The translations under genes were made by a program, and so were the position numbers. The notes beneath the pieces are model-generated. The model did not search any database, was not told the origin of the DNA, and worked only from the letters and a program-made list of their open reading frames with translations. Shown here piece after piece: positions 22,821 to 31,587 of a stretch of DNA of 64,000 nucleotides (within the stretch, counting starts at the first letter, position 1; every line of letters begins with the position of its first letter). This DNA comes from JAAUTY01 sp964397305. Lineage in GTDB: Bacteria > Cyanobacteriota > Cyanobacteriia > Cyanobacteriales > Spirulinaceae. The stretch covers positions 1-64,000 of the forward strand of contig CAYNIP010000014.1 of NCBI GenBank assembly GCA_964397305.1. Direction: 5' to 3'.

Positions 22821-25217
22821 GTGGTTGTGTTGAATACTAGACAGATACGCTTATCCCCTGTGGCGATCGCCCTGCTGACCGCGTCCGCTACCTTGGGCTC
22901 CTCCAGCGCCGCTTGGGGCCAAAAAGGCCAACTGAGCGCCAAGGAAGCCTTCTGGGCTGGAGAAGTGCGGTTGCCAGCCGGGCTGACTTGGGAGGGCCAG
23001 GACGAACCCCTGGCTAGCTTCTGGCCTGAGACCTTGGCGGCTCTGGAGCGCGTTCGCGAGGCGTCTCCGCAGGAGAATCGCCTCGCGACGATGACCTCAT
23101 CCTCCCCCTTGCCCCCCCTCGGTCTGAGGGAGGAGTTTGCAACCTCCAACAGTTGGGAAACGGTCCGAGCCCGGGACCTGGCCCAGCGCCTCGATCAGTC
23201 CGCCCCGGCTTGGACCCTGGCCCCCACCATCGCCCTTCCCCCGGAGCTGGAGCTAGGCGATCGCCCCACCCCCACCTGGTACAGCCAAACCAGCGACCCC
23301 CTCGAGCTCGAGCCGCCCAGCTCCCTCACCCCCCTGGATCGCGAACAGCCGGGGGAACCCCTGGGCCAAGAGCTACCGCCGCCGCCGTCCCTCGGGGATG
23401 AGCCCCTGCCCACAGCCCCCCCAGCAGAGCCAGAGCCCCGGGTGCTGGTCGCGGAAGTGGTCGTTGAGGGCCCCGGCCTCACCCCAGACCTGGAAGATAT
23501 TGTTTACGGCGCCATCCGCACCCGCCCCGGCCGCACCACCACCCGCGCCCAGTTGCAAGAAGATGTCAACGCTGTCTTCGCCACCGGCTTCTTTGCCAAC
23601 GTGACCCAAGTGCCGGAGGATACTCCCCTGGGGGTGCGGATTACCTTCGCGGTGCAGCCCAACCCGGTGCTGCGACAGGTGGTGATCCAAACCCAGCCCC
23701 CGGGCAGCGATCGCGCCATCCCCGAGGCCGAAATCGACCGCATCTTCAGCAGCGCCTACGGCGAAACTCTCAACCTGCGGGACTTCCAAACCCGCATTGA
23801 GGCCCTGAACGAATGGTACCAAGAGCAGGGCTATGACCTCGCCCAGGCCGTGGGCAGCCCGGAAATCTCCCCTGACGGCACGGTGATCCTACAAGTGGCA
23901 GAGGGGATTGTCGAAGACGTGCGGGTGCGCTTTATCAACGAGGATGGTGAAGAGGTCAACGGTCGCACCCGCCCCTTCATCATCACCCGCGAAATGCGCC
24001 TCGGACCGGGGATGGTCTTCCGGCGGGAGACGGCCCAGGCCGACCTCCAACGGGTCTTTGGCCTGGGACTCTTTGAAGATGCCCGTCTCTCTTTCTCCCC
24101 CGGCGAAAACCCCACCCAGGTGGTGGTCAATGTTGAAGTTCAGGAGGGACGCACCGGCTCCCTGGCGGCTGGGGCTGGCATCAGCTCCGCCACCGGTCTC
24201 TTCGGGACGGCCAGCTTCCAGCAACAGAACCTGGGGGGAAATAACCAATCAGTGGCGGCTGAGATCCAGGTGGGCACGCGGGAACTGCTCTTTGACCTTA
24301 GCTTTACCGATCCCTGGATTGGCGGCGACCCCTACCGCACTTCCTACACGGTCAATGCTTTCCGGCGGCAAACCATCTCCCTGATCTTCGACCGGGGCGA
24401 CCCGGAGGTGCGGCTGCCCAATGGCGATCGCCCCCGCATCGTCCGCAATGGCGGTGGTATCACCTTCACCCGGCCCCTGGACCCAGACCCCCTCTCGCGC
24501 TCGGACTGGACTCTCTCGGCCGGGTTCCAGTACCAGGGCGTCTCGATCCGCGATGCCAACGGCAGCCTCAGCCCCCGCGACAGCCTCGGTAACTTGCTGG
24601 GAGTCACCCCCAACGGCCAAGACATCCTGACCATGCTCCAATTTGGGGCGGTCTATGACAAGCGGGATGATCTGTTGCAGCCCACCTCCGGCTCGGTGCT
24701 CCGGCTCGGCATGGATCAGACCCTGCCCATTGGCGCGGGGCAAATCGTCTTCAACCGCCTGCGGGCCAGCTACAGCTACTTCATCCCCGTGGATTGGATC
24801 AACCTCACCAATGATCCCAATGCGCCCCAGGCCCTCGCCTTCAATATCCAAGGAGGTACGATCTTCGGCACCCTGCCCCCCTATGAGGCCTTTAGCCTCG
24901 GCGGGGCAAACTCGGTGCGGGGCTTTGGAGAAGGCGATGTTGGGGCCGGCCGCTCCTACCTCCAGGCCACGGCCGAGTACCGCTTCCCGGTGCTCGCCTT
25001 CATCACCGGGGCCCTGTTCCTGGACTACGCTACGGATCTCGGCTCCGGTAGCGATGTCCCGGGCAATCCAGCCGGGATTCGGAACAAGCCGGGCAGCGGC
25101 TTTGGCTACGGCTTCGGGGTGCGGGTGCGATCGCCCCTGGGCCCGATCCGGGTCGATTTTGGCTTCAGCGATCGGGGCGACAACCGCATCCACCTCGGCA
25201 TCGGCGAGCGCTTCTAA
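22821..25217 (+). CDS. bamA: Outer-membrane assembly protein BamA/Omp85 (Toc75-like)
   Basis: 798 residues. A signal peptide (VAIALLTASATLG...AAWG) is followed by a Pro/Glu-rich region of about 170 residues, then POTRA domains (about 205-440; PRVLVAEVVVEGPGL opens the first) and a beta-barrel ending in HLGIGERF with C-terminal Phe. It contains the barrel motif VRGFGEGDVG. It inserts barrel proteins into the outer membrane and is ancestral to chloroplast Toc75. The Pro-rich region is cyanobacterium-like and includes VREASPQENR, encoded by a 33-bp dispersed repeat. GTG start. The lpx operon begins 17 bases downstream, so envelope protein and lipid A genes are probably co-transcribed. Confidence 0.93.
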   Translation: MVVLNTRQIRLSPVAIALLTASATLGSSSAAWGQKGQLSAKEAFWAGEVRLPAGLTWEGQDEPLASFWPETLAALERVREASPQENRLATMTSSSPLPPLGLREEFATSNSWETVRARDLAQRLDQSAPAWTLAPTIALPPELELGDRPTPTWYSQTSDPLELEPPSSLTPLDREQPGEPLGQELPPPPSLGDEPLPTAPPAEPEPRVLVAEVVVEGPGLTPDLEDIVYGAIRTRPGRTTTRAQLQEDVNAVFATGFFANVTQVPEDTPLGVRITFAVQPNPVLRQVVIQTQPPGSDRAIPEAEIDRIFSSAYGETLNLRDFQTRIEALNEWYQEQGYDLAQAVGSPEISPDGTVILQVAEGIVEDVRVRFINEDGEEVNGRTRPFIITREMRLGPGMVFRRETAQADLQRVFGLGLFEDARLSFSPGENPTQVVVNVEVQEGRTGSLAAGAGISSATGLFGTASFQQQNLGGNNQSVAAEIQVGTRELLFDLSFTDPWIGGDPYRTSYTVNAFRRQTISLIFDRGDPEVRLPNGDRPRIVRNGGGITFTRPLDPDPLSRSDWTLSAGFQYQGVSIRDANGSLSPRDSLGNLLGVTPNGQDILTMLQFGAVYDKRDDLLQPTSGSVLRLGMDQTLPIGAGQIVFNRLRASYSYFIPVDWINLTNDPNAPQALAFNIQGGTIFGTLPPYEAFSLGGANSVRGFGEGDVGAGRSYLQATAEYRFPVLAFITGALFLDYATDLGSGSDVPGNPAGIRNKPGSGFGYGFGVRVRSPLGPIRVDFGFSDRGDNRIHLGIGERF
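23050..23082 (+). repeat. 33-bp dispersed repeat, copy inside bamA
   Basis: GCGTTCGCGAGGCGTCTCCG through GAATCGCC lies in frame and gives VREASPQENR. The same ten residues occur in the unrelated Uma2 protein at about 35560. Confidence 0.75.
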
Positions 25218-25234
25218 CGGCTGGAGAATTGCCC

Positions 25235-26095
25235 ATGAGCTTCCCCCCCTTGCAAACCCTGGCCAAGAGCTTTGAGCGCACTGGCACCGGTCTCCACTCG
25301 GGGGCGACGGTGACGGTGCGGGTCCACCCGGCGCGGGCTGAGGAGGGGCGCTACTTTGTCCGGGTGGATCAACCCCAGGCTTCGCCCCTCCCAGCCCGCC
25401 TTGCGGCGGTGGGGGCGACCCAGCTCTCGACGGAACTGGTCCAGGACGGGGCCCAGGTGCGGACGGTGGAGCACTTGCTCGCGGCCCTGGTGGGCAGCGG
25501 CATTGATTGTGCCCGCATTGAACTAGACGGCCCTGAGGTGCCTCTGCTGGATGGCTCGGCCCGCGACTGGGTGACGGCGATCGCCCAGGCCGGCTGTACT
25601 CCCTTGGGGGACGCGCCGCCGCCCCGACGAGTCACCGAACCGATCACGGTGCAAGCGGGAGAGGCCTTTGCCCTGGCCCTGCCGGCCCTAGAACCTCGCT
25701 TTACCTACGGCATCGATTTTCCCTACCCGGCCATCGGCAAGCAGTGGCACAGCTGGAGCCCGGCCCAGGAGGCCTTCGCGACAGAGATTGCTCCCGCCCG
25801 CACCTTCGGCTTTGCCGACCAGATTGAACAGTTGCGGCAAGCGGGGTTGATCGCGGGCGGTAGCCTGGAGAATGCTTTGGTCTGCGATGACCGTGATTGG
25901 CTGAATCCCCCCCTAAGATTTGCAAATGAACCAGTCCGTCATAAACTTTTAGACTTAGTGGGGGATCTGAGCTTGCTCGGCCGCTGGCCTCAGGCCCATA
26001 TCGTGGCCTACAAGGCGAGTCATCGCTTACATGTGCAACTGGCAGCCGCGATCGCCCAAGCTGGTTCCTGTCCTCCTTCGCTGGCTGACACGTAA
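25235..26095 (+). CDS. lpxC: UDP-3-O-acyl-N-acetylglucosamine deacetylase
   Basis: 286 residues. The first committed step of lipid A synthesis: zinc-dependent deacetylation. Zinc ligands are seen in RTVEHLLAALVG (His) and VRHKLLDLVGDL (His and Asp), and the ERTGTGLHSG start is typical. Two repeated alpha/beta domains are apparent. ATG 25235 is chosen over an upstream in-frame TTG. It follows bamA by 17 bases and is followed by fabZ after 10 bases. Confidence 0.94.
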   Translation: MSFPPLQTLAKSFERTGTGLHSGATVTVRVHPARAEEGRYFVRVDQPQASPLPARLAAVGATQLSTELVQDGAQVRTVEHLLAALVGSGIDCARIELDGPEVPLLDGSARDWVTAIAQAGCTPLGDAPPPRRVTEPITVQAGEAFALALPALEPRFTYGIDFPYPAIGKQWHSWSPAQEAFATEIAPARTFGFADQIEQLRQAGLIAGGSLENALVCDDRDWLNPPLRFANEPVRHKLLDLVGDLSLLGRWPQAHIVAYKASHRLHVQLAAAIAQAGSCPPSLADT

Positions 26096-26105
26096 CGCAA
26101 CCTCC

Positions 26106-26609
26106 ATGACCATCGCACCTGACACGACCGAGCACCATGATTCCCCTGAGGCTAACGGCCAGGCGATCGCCCCCCCGAAGTTGCCCTTGGCGGTTCCAGA
26201 GATCCAAGCCCTGCTGCCCCACCGCTACCCCTTTGCCCTCGTTGATCGCATTATCGACTACGTTCCCGGAAAGAAAGCGGTGGGGCTCAAAAACGTCACC
26301 ATCAATGAACCCCAGTTCCAAGGTCACTTCCCGGGACGGCCCCTGATGCCCGGGGTGCTGATCGTTGAGGCGATGGCCCAGGTGGGCGGGGTGGTGCTGA
26401 AACAAATGCAGGGCAGTGAGGGGCTGTTTGTCTTCGCTGGCATCGATAAGGTGCGCTTTCGCCGCCCGGTGGTTCCGGGCGACCAACTGGTGATGACTGT
26501 GGAACTGCTCAAGTTTCGCAGTGGTCGTCTGGGTAAGATGCAAGGGCGTGCTGAGGTGGACGGCCAACTGGTGGCCGAGGGTGAAATGCTCTTCTCGATG
26601 ATTGATTAA
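26106..26609 (+). CDS. fabZ: 3-hydroxyacyl-ACP dehydratase FabZ
   Basis: 167 residues, hot-dog fold. Catalytic His is in QGHFPGRPLMPGVLIVEAMAQ and catalytic Glu in VEAMAQVGG. It dehydrates 3-hydroxyacyl-ACP in fatty acid synthesis, the same pool that lpxA and lpxC use. The N-terminal 25 residues (TIAPDTTEHHDSPEANGQ) are an extra, low-complexity lead. Sits inside the lpx operon, ten bases after lpxC. Confidence 0.94.
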   Translation: MTIAPDTTEHHDSPEANGQAIAPPKLPLAVPEIQALLPHRYPFALVDRIIDYVPGKKAVGLKNVTINEPQFQGHFPGRPLMPGVLIVEAMAQVGGVVLKQMQGSEGLFVFAGIDKVRFRRPVVPGDQLVMTVELLKFRSGRLGKMQGRAEVDGQLVAEGEMLFSMID

Positions 26610-26682
26610 CCCTGTTGGCTGAGGGCCTGCCTCACCCCCCGTTTCCCGTAGCCGTTCTGTCCGCTTTGCTGGAGAGATTCTC

Positions 26683-27474
26683 TTGAAAACGCTGATTCAC
26701 CCAACGGCGGTTATTCATCCCGGAGCCGAGCTGCATTCTACCGTTGAGATCGGTCCCTACGCGGTCATTGGCGATCGCGTCACTATTGGCGCTCACACCA
26801 CCATTGGCGCTCATGTCGCCATTGAAGGGCCCACGGAAATTGGCAGCAACAACCGCATCTTTCCCGGGGCCGCCATTGGTTTTGAACCCCAGGACTTGAA
26901 ATACAAAGGTGCAGACAGTTGGGTGAAGATTGGCAACGGTAACCGCTTGCGCGAATATGTCACCATCAACCGCGCCACCGACGAGGGCGAAGTGACGGCC
27001 CTGGGTCACAACAATCTGCTCATGGCCTACGTCCACGTCGCCCACAACTGCCACCTCGCCGACAACATCGTGATCGCCAACGGCGTCGCCCTCGCCGGCC
27101 ACGTCCAGATTGAATCCCGGGTCGTCATTGGGGGCCTGCTGGGCATTCACCAATTTGTCCACATCGGCCGCCTCGCTATGCTCGGCGGCATGAGCCGCAT
27201 TGACCGCGATGTTCCCCCCTACATGCTCGTTGAGGGCAACCCCAGCCGGGTGCGCTCCCTCAACAGCATCGGCCTGAAGCGGGCCGGTTTTAGCAACACT
27301 GACATGAGCTTACTGAAAAAGGCTTTCCGCAGTCTCTACCGCAGCGATCGCACCTTCAGCGAAGCCCTGGAGCACCTCCAGCTCCTGGCCGACAATGAGC
27401 ACATCCAGCACCTGCAAGCCTTCCTCCAGGCTTCGGTGCAGCCGAATCGGCGCGGCCCGATTCCAGGTCGGTGA
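26683..27474 (+). CDS. lpxA: UDP-N-acetylglucosamine acyltransferase
   Basis: 263 residues, the usual length. A left-handed beta-helix is built from hexapeptide repeats (AVIGDRVTIGAHTTIGAHVAI). The catalytic His lies in VHVAHNCHLADN and the family motif IGGLLGIHQFVHIGRLAMLGG is complete. It adds 3-hydroxyacyl to UDP-GlcNAc, the first lipid A reaction. Starts at TTG 26683. The stop overlaps the lpxB start in a GTGA quartet, so translation is coupled. Confidence 0.95.
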   Translation: MKTLIHPTAVIHPGAELHSTVEIGPYAVIGDRVTIGAHTTIGAHVAIEGPTEIGSNNRIFPGAAIGFEPQDLKYKGADSWVKIGNGNRLREYVTINRATDEGEVTALGHNNLLMAYVHVAHNCHLADNIVIANGVALAGHVQIESRVVIGGLLGIHQFVHIGRLAMLGGMSRIDRDVPPYMLVEGNPSRVRSLNSIGLKRAGFSNTDMSLLKKAFRSLYRSDRTFSEALEHLQLLADNEHIQHLQAFLQASVQPNRRGPIPGR

Positions 27475-28649
27475 GCCCCGTGCAAGTCTTCATCAGCACC
27501 GGCGAAGTGTCCGGCGACCTGCAAGGGGCTCTCTTGGTCACGGCCCTCCAACACCAAGCGGCGGCCCAGGGCCTGAACCTGGAGATCGTCGCCCTCGGGG
27601 GCGATCGCATGGCGGCCGCTGGGGCCCAGCTCCTGGCCAACACCATCAGCATCGGCGCGATGGGGGTGGTGGAATCCCTCCCCTTCTTGCTGCCGACTTG
27701 GCGGGCCCAGCAGCAGGCAAAGCACCAGTTGCTGGCCAACCCCCCCGCTGTGCTGGTCCTAATCGACTACTTTGGTCCAAACCTGGCCCTCGGTCGCTAC
27801 GTCCGCCGTCGCTTTCCCCAACTGCCCATCGTCTACTACATCGCCCCCCAGATGTGGGTCTGGAACCCCTGGCCGGGTCAGACTCGCCAGCTCGTGCAGA
27901 TGACCGATCGGCTCCTGGCCATCTTTCCCGGCGAGGCCCGCTACTTCGAGGCCCAGGGAGTCGCGGTGGACTGGGTGGGTCATCCCTTGATCGACCGCGT
28001 GAAAAAGGCCCCCAGCCGCGCCGAAGCTCGCCGCCGCTGGGGATTGTCGGCGACGACCCCCGTGATTGCCCTCTTCCCCGCCTCCCGCCGTCAGGAACTC
28101 CACTACCTGCTGCCCGCCATCTTCACCGCCGCCCAGCGCTTGCAGGCAGAACGGCCGGCGGTGCAGTTTTTGGTCTCCCTTTCCCTGGCCCGCTATCGTG
28201 AGGCTGTGGTGCAGGCGATCGCCGACTACGGCCTCCAGGCCACCCTCGTCGAGGACGAAGCGCTAACTGTGATGGCAGCAGCGGATCTGGCGATCACGAA
28301 GTCCGGGACGGTGAACCTGGAAATGGCCCTGCTCAACCTGCCCCAAGTCGTGCTCTACCGGGTCAACCCCTTGACCATGTGGCTCGCCCGCCGGCTCTAC
28401 CACTTCGACATTCCCCACATCTCGCCGCCCAACCTCGTGCTAGAAGCAGGCTTGATTCCCGAGCTGCTCCAAGAAGCGGCTACCCCGGAGCGCATTGTCG
28501 CAGAAGCCCGCTCCCTCCTAGACGACGCTGACCGCCGCCAAGCCCTCTTGGACGGCTACGCACGCCTGCGGGGTCGCCTGGGGGAGCCGGGAGTGTGCGA
28601 TCGCGCCGCCCAAGCCATTTTAGCCCTGGCTACTTCCGGCAATGTCTAG
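27471..28649 (+). CDS. lpxB: Lipid A disaccharide synthase
   Basis: 392 residues. GT19 glycosyltransferase that joins UDP-2,3-diacylglucosamine and lipid X. Motifs: FISTGEVSGDLQGALL at the N-terminus, IYYIAPQMWVW-like segment IVYYIAPQMWVWNPWPG, FPASRRQEL and ITKSGTVNLEMALLNLPQVVLYR. GTG start overlaps lpxA by four bases. lpxD, lpxH and lpxK are not in the window. Cyanobacterial lipid A is simpler than the enterobacterial type, and its later steps may differ. Confidence 0.95.
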   Translation: MSPVQVFISTGEVSGDLQGALLVTALQHQAAAQGLNLEIVALGGDRMAAAGAQLLANTISIGAMGVVESLPFLLPTWRAQQQAKHQLLANPPAVLVLIDYFGPNLALGRYVRRRFPQLPIVYYIAPQMWVWNPWPGQTRQLVQMTDRLLAIFPGEARYFEAQGVAVDWVGHPLIDRVKKAPSRAEARRRWGLSATTPVIALFPASRRQELHYLLPAIFTAAQRLQAERPAVQFLVSLSLARYREAVVQAIADYGLQATLVEDEALTVMAAADLAITKSGTVNLEMALLNLPQVVLYRVNPLTMWLARRLYHFDIPHISPPNLVLEAGLIPELLQEAATPERIVAEARSLLDDADRRQALLDGYARLRGRLGEPGVCDRAAQAILALATSGNV

Positions 28650-28698
28650 GGCTGGGCCGAGCTAGGGCCGCCGCGACCCTAACCAGGCCGTCGCAGCG

Positions 28699-29124
28699 CT
28701 AATTTTTCCCCAACCACTTCTCCCCCTCGAGACGTTGGAGTACGTAGAGGATCAGCAGATCCAGCGTCACCTTGCGCTCGTCGATCATGAAGGACTCGAG
28801 GGTGCTGGGGGGCTGGTTGCCCACCGAGCAGGAAAACCCTTTCTGGCCACTGATATCGGCGTCAAAGAAGTAGAGCCGGAAATGTCGATAGCCTTGATCC
28901 CAGGTTCCCAGCACCTGCCAGACTGCCTCGGGGCCCGGAACCGAGGGCAGGGGCTGCTGGGCAAACTCAAGGGCGAGATCCTGAATTCCCTGGGCCGCCA
29001 AGGCGTCTTGGAGGCCGGGTAAAAAATGCTGCTGGATAAATTCCGGAAAGGGCTTGGCTTCCAGCGGGGGGGCTTTCTCTTTCTTCGCCTTGGCGGCGGG
29101 TTTTGCTTGGGTTTCTTCTGCCAT
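28699..29124 (-). CDS. DUF2996-domain protein
   Basis: 141 residues. A Lys/Ala/Glu-rich N-terminus (AKPAAKAKKEKAPPLEAKPF) precedes a compact domain with FIQQHFLPGLQDALAAQGIQDL, RHFRLYFFDADISGQKGFSC and SFMIDERKVTLDLLILYVLQRLEGEKWL. This is DUF2996, a family of cyanobacteria and plastid-bearing eukaryotes with no settled function. No signal peptide, so stromal/cytosolic. Convergent with lpxB. Family call from pattern. Confidence 0.75.
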   Translation of the reverse strand: MAEETQAKPAAKAKKEKAPPLEAKPFPEFIQQHFLPGLQDALAAQGIQDLALEFAQQPLPSVPGPEAVWQVLGTWDQGYRHFRLYFFDADISGQKGFSCSVGNQPPSTLESFMIDERKVTLDLLILYVLQRLEGEKWLGKN

Positions 29125-29210
29125 AGTGCTTAGGGGATTAACTGAAAGGGGAGGCGCGCCATACGTCGCCCTTTATTGTAAACCAGGCCTGAGGCCCGCC
29201 AGGAGTGAGT

Positions 29211-29350
29211 GAAATTTTACGCGGGATGTTGGTACTCCTTAGCTCAACCCTCACCCCAACCCCTCTCCCAACTTGAGAGATGGGCTTCTAATTCCCCTTC
29301 TCCCAGCTTGGGCAGCAGGGGCCGGGGGATGAGGCCCCCCCATAACGCTG
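29211..29350 (+). repeat. MITE-like family A, copy 1
   Basis: Begins GAAATTTTACGCGGGATG and includes CCCTCACCCCAACCCCTCTC and a palindrome around CTCCCAACTTGAGAG. Closely related copies are at 53314-53450 (same orientation) and 42755-42875 (inverted). Confidence 0.8.
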
Positions 29351-29405
29351 TTTCGCTAGCGTCGCGTAGCGATCGAGGGCTGCCCTCTGCTCCTGGAACC
29401 CGCCC

Positions 29406-30476
29406 TCAAAATTCCGGGGAGCCGCGCTTTTTTTCGTCCACCCCAGCGCCAACGGGCGCAAGACTCAGGGCCTCGGCATGGTGGCAGGCGACCCAGTGAT
29501 TCGTGCCAAAATCCCGCCAGACCGGCTCTGGAGCTTGGCGGCAAATCTCCGTGGCATAGGGGCAGCGGGTCTGGAAGTTGCAGCCGGGGGGCGGAAACAG
29601 GGGGCTGGGGACATCCCCTGAGAGGATGATCCGCTGGCGCTGGGCCTCCACGACAGGATCGGGGATCGGGATCGCGGAGAGCAAGGCCTGGGTGTAAGGG
29701 TGGAGGGGGCGCTGGTAGAGGGCATCGCGGTCGGCCAGTTCCACCAACTTCCCCAGGTACATGACGGCGATGCGATCGCTAATATGCCGCACGACACTGA
29801 GATCATGGGAGATGAAGAGGTAAGTGAGGCCCAGATCCGCCTGTAAGTCCTGAAGCAGGTTCAACACCTGAGCCTGGATCGAGACATCGAGGGCGGCGAT
29901 CGGTTCATCGCAAACGATAAAGTCAGGATTGAGGGCCAGGGCCCGGGCAATCACCAGCCGCTGCCGCTGGCCACCGGAAAATTCGTGGGGATAGCGGTTG
30001 GCGGCCTCCGGGGCGAGGCCCACCCGCTGGAGCAGAGACTCCACCCGCTCGCGCTTGGCCCGGCCCCGGGCGAGACCGTAGACGGTCAGGGGTTCGCCGA
30101 CACTGCTCCCGGCCGTCAGGCGGGGGTTGAGGGCGGCATAGGGATCTTGAAAGATAATTTGCAAGTGGCGGCGACTCTGGCGCAAGGTTTCCCCTCGAAG
30201 TTGGGTGAGATCGCGATCGCGAAACCACACCTGGCCCCCCGTAGGTCGCTGGAGCTGGAGAAGGGCACGGCCGGTGGTGCTCTTGCCGCAGCCAGACTCG
30301 CCCACGAGGCCGAAGGTCTCCCCGGCACGAATCGCGAAGCTGACCCCATCCACAGCCTTGAGGGCGCCCACTTGGCGCTGAAGGAGCCCGCCTTGCCAAA
30401 CGGGGAAATGCACCTGAAGGTTTTCGACCCGCAGTAGGGGCGGCGATTCGGGGGAGGTCGGGGGTGTCGTCGTCAT
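29406..30476 (-). CDS. Oligopeptide/dipeptide ABC transporter ATP-binding protein (OppF/DppF type)
   Basis: 356 residues. Walker A GESGCGKSTTGRALL, Q-loop, signature FSGGQRQRLVIARAL and Walker B FIVCDEPIAALD are all intact, and H-loop ISHDL follows. The C-terminal oligopeptide-specific extension is recognised by HPYTQALLSAIPIPDP and PPGCNFQTRCPYATEIC, a four-cysteine iron-sulfur-type motif seen in Opp/Dpp ATPases. It energises import of peptides or, in some relatives, nickel. No permease or binding protein is adjacent, so partners must be encoded elsewhere. Divergent from the WecA-like gene. Confidence 0.88.
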   Translation of the reverse strand: MTTTPPTSPESPPLLRVENLQVHFPVWQGGLLQRQVGALKAVDGVSFAIRAGETFGLVGESGCGKSTTGRALLQLQRPTGGQVWFRDRDLTQLRGETLRQSRRHLQIIFQDPYAALNPRLTAGSSVGEPLTVYGLARGRAKRERVESLLQRVGLAPEAANRYPHEFSGGQRQRLVIARALALNPDFIVCDEPIAALDVSIQAQVLNLLQDLQADLGLTYLFISHDLSVVRHISDRIAVMYLGKLVELADRDALYQRPLHPYTQALLSAIPIPDPVVEAQRQRIILSGDVPSPLFPPPGCNFQTRCPYATEICRQAPEPVWRDFGTNHWVACHHAEALSLAPVGAGVDEKKRGSPEF

Positions 30477-30597
30477 GGGGTCTCGAGGAATCCGATGCCA
30501 GGGGCCGAGGAATGGCTACGCGATCGCAGCCTAGGGGAGCTGGTCCCGGCAAATTGTACAGTAGGCAACAGAACCCTAGGTGGAGGTGGGCGGAATC

Positions 30598-31521
30598 ATG
30601 ATCTGGCTACTGCTGGCGATCGCCAGTTTCCTGCTGAGTCTCGGGCTCACGGGGGCCGTCCAGGCCTATTTCCGCGCCGCCCTGCTCGACATTCCCAATG
30701 AACGCAGCTCCCACCAGCGCCCCACGCCCCGGGGCGGGGGACTGGGCTTTCTCGGGGCCTTTGCCTTGACCAGCGCGATCGCCCTCGGGGTGGCCGCCTG
30801 GGCCCCCGAGCAGCTACCGGCGGCGGCCTTGCGTCCCGCCCCCTGGAGCCTGGCCCTGGCCCTGCTGCCCCTGGCCTTGGTGGGCTATCTAGATGACCGC
30901 CAAGGTGTGCCCGCGTCAGTCCGCTATGGGGTGCAGTGCCTGACGGCGATCGTGGCGATCGCCAGTGTCGGCCAACTCCCCGGCCAGGCCAACCTAGGGC
31001 TGGCGGCCCAGGGAGGACTGTTGCTGCTGACGGTGATCCTGATCACCGCGTTTATCAATGCTTACAACTTCATGGACGGCCTCGATGGCCTGGTGGGGGG
31101 GAGCACCGCCCTGCAATTGGCCTGCTTTGCCCTGCTGTTGCAGCAGCCCCTCTGGTGGCTCCTCGCGGCGGCCCTAGCCGGCTTTCTCTACTGGAACTGG
31201 TCGCCGGCCAAGATCTTCATGGGGGATGTGGGCAGCACGGTCCTGGGGGCCTGTGTGGCGATCGCCCTGCTCCAGGCGGAGACCGGCCGCCAAGCGGGAG
31301 CCGCCGCCCTGGCAACCCTGCCCCTGATCGGGGATGCGGGGTTCACCCTAGTGCGGCGTCTCGTGAACCGTGAGAACATCTTCCAGGCCCATCGTAGCCA
31401 TCTCTACCAACGTCTTCAGCAATCTGGCTGGTCTCATGCCCAGGTCGCCTTGCTGTATATGGTGTTAACGGTCCTCTGCTGCCAGGCCGCCATCTGGGTT
31501 CCTCGCTCAGGGGTGATCTAG
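30598..31521 (+). CDS. Undecaprenyl-phosphate GlcNAc-1-phosphate transferase-like (WecA/MraY family)
   Basis: 307 residues, multi-pass membrane protein (about nine helices). Family motifs: PNERSSHQRPTPRGGGLGF, GYLDDRQG with the catalytic-site Asp pair, AYNFMDGLDGL, KIFMGDVGSTVLG and the HRSHLYQR C-terminal motif. It transfers a sugar-1-phosphate to undecaprenyl phosphate, starting O-antigen, capsule or similar glycans. ATG 30598 follows GGAGGT ten bases upstream; GTG 30580 is in frame. It is followed by the CapD-like gene after 66 bases, a plausible two-gene envelope-polysaccharide operon. Confidence 0.88.
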   Translation: MIWLLLAIASFLLSLGLTGAVQAYFRAALLDIPNERSSHQRPTPRGGGLGFLGAFALTSAIALGVAAWAPEQLPAAALRPAPWSLALALLPLALVGYLDDRQGVPASVRYGVQCLTAIVAIASVGQLPGQANLGLAAQGGLLLLTVILITAFINAYNFMDGLDGLVGGSTALQLACFALLLQQPLWWLLAAALAGFLYWNWSPAKIFMGDVGSTVLGACVAIALLQAETGRQAGAAALATLPLIGDAGFTLVRRLVNRENIFQAHRSHLYQRLQQSGWSHAQVALLYMVLTVLCCQAAIWVPRSGVI

Positions 31522-31587
31522 GCTACAGATTTCACCGATACTGATAAGGTCTCCTGCTGCCGACCTTGAGCCCCTTTTAACCCGGCT

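Noticed and set aside
24249..25193. A 314-residue minus-strand frame
   Set aside because: Antisense to the bamA barrel, with no recognisable domain.
22821..25217. Considered as the TpsB pore for the secreted CHAT protein
   Set aside because: It has BamA-type POTRA array and barrel and sits with lpxC; it is the general assembly factor rather than a dedicated TpsB.
29211..29350. Considered as a CRISPR-like repeat or small protein gene
   Set aside because: Copies are far apart, without regular spacers, and the short frame ends in palindromic DNA; it is a dispersed repeat.
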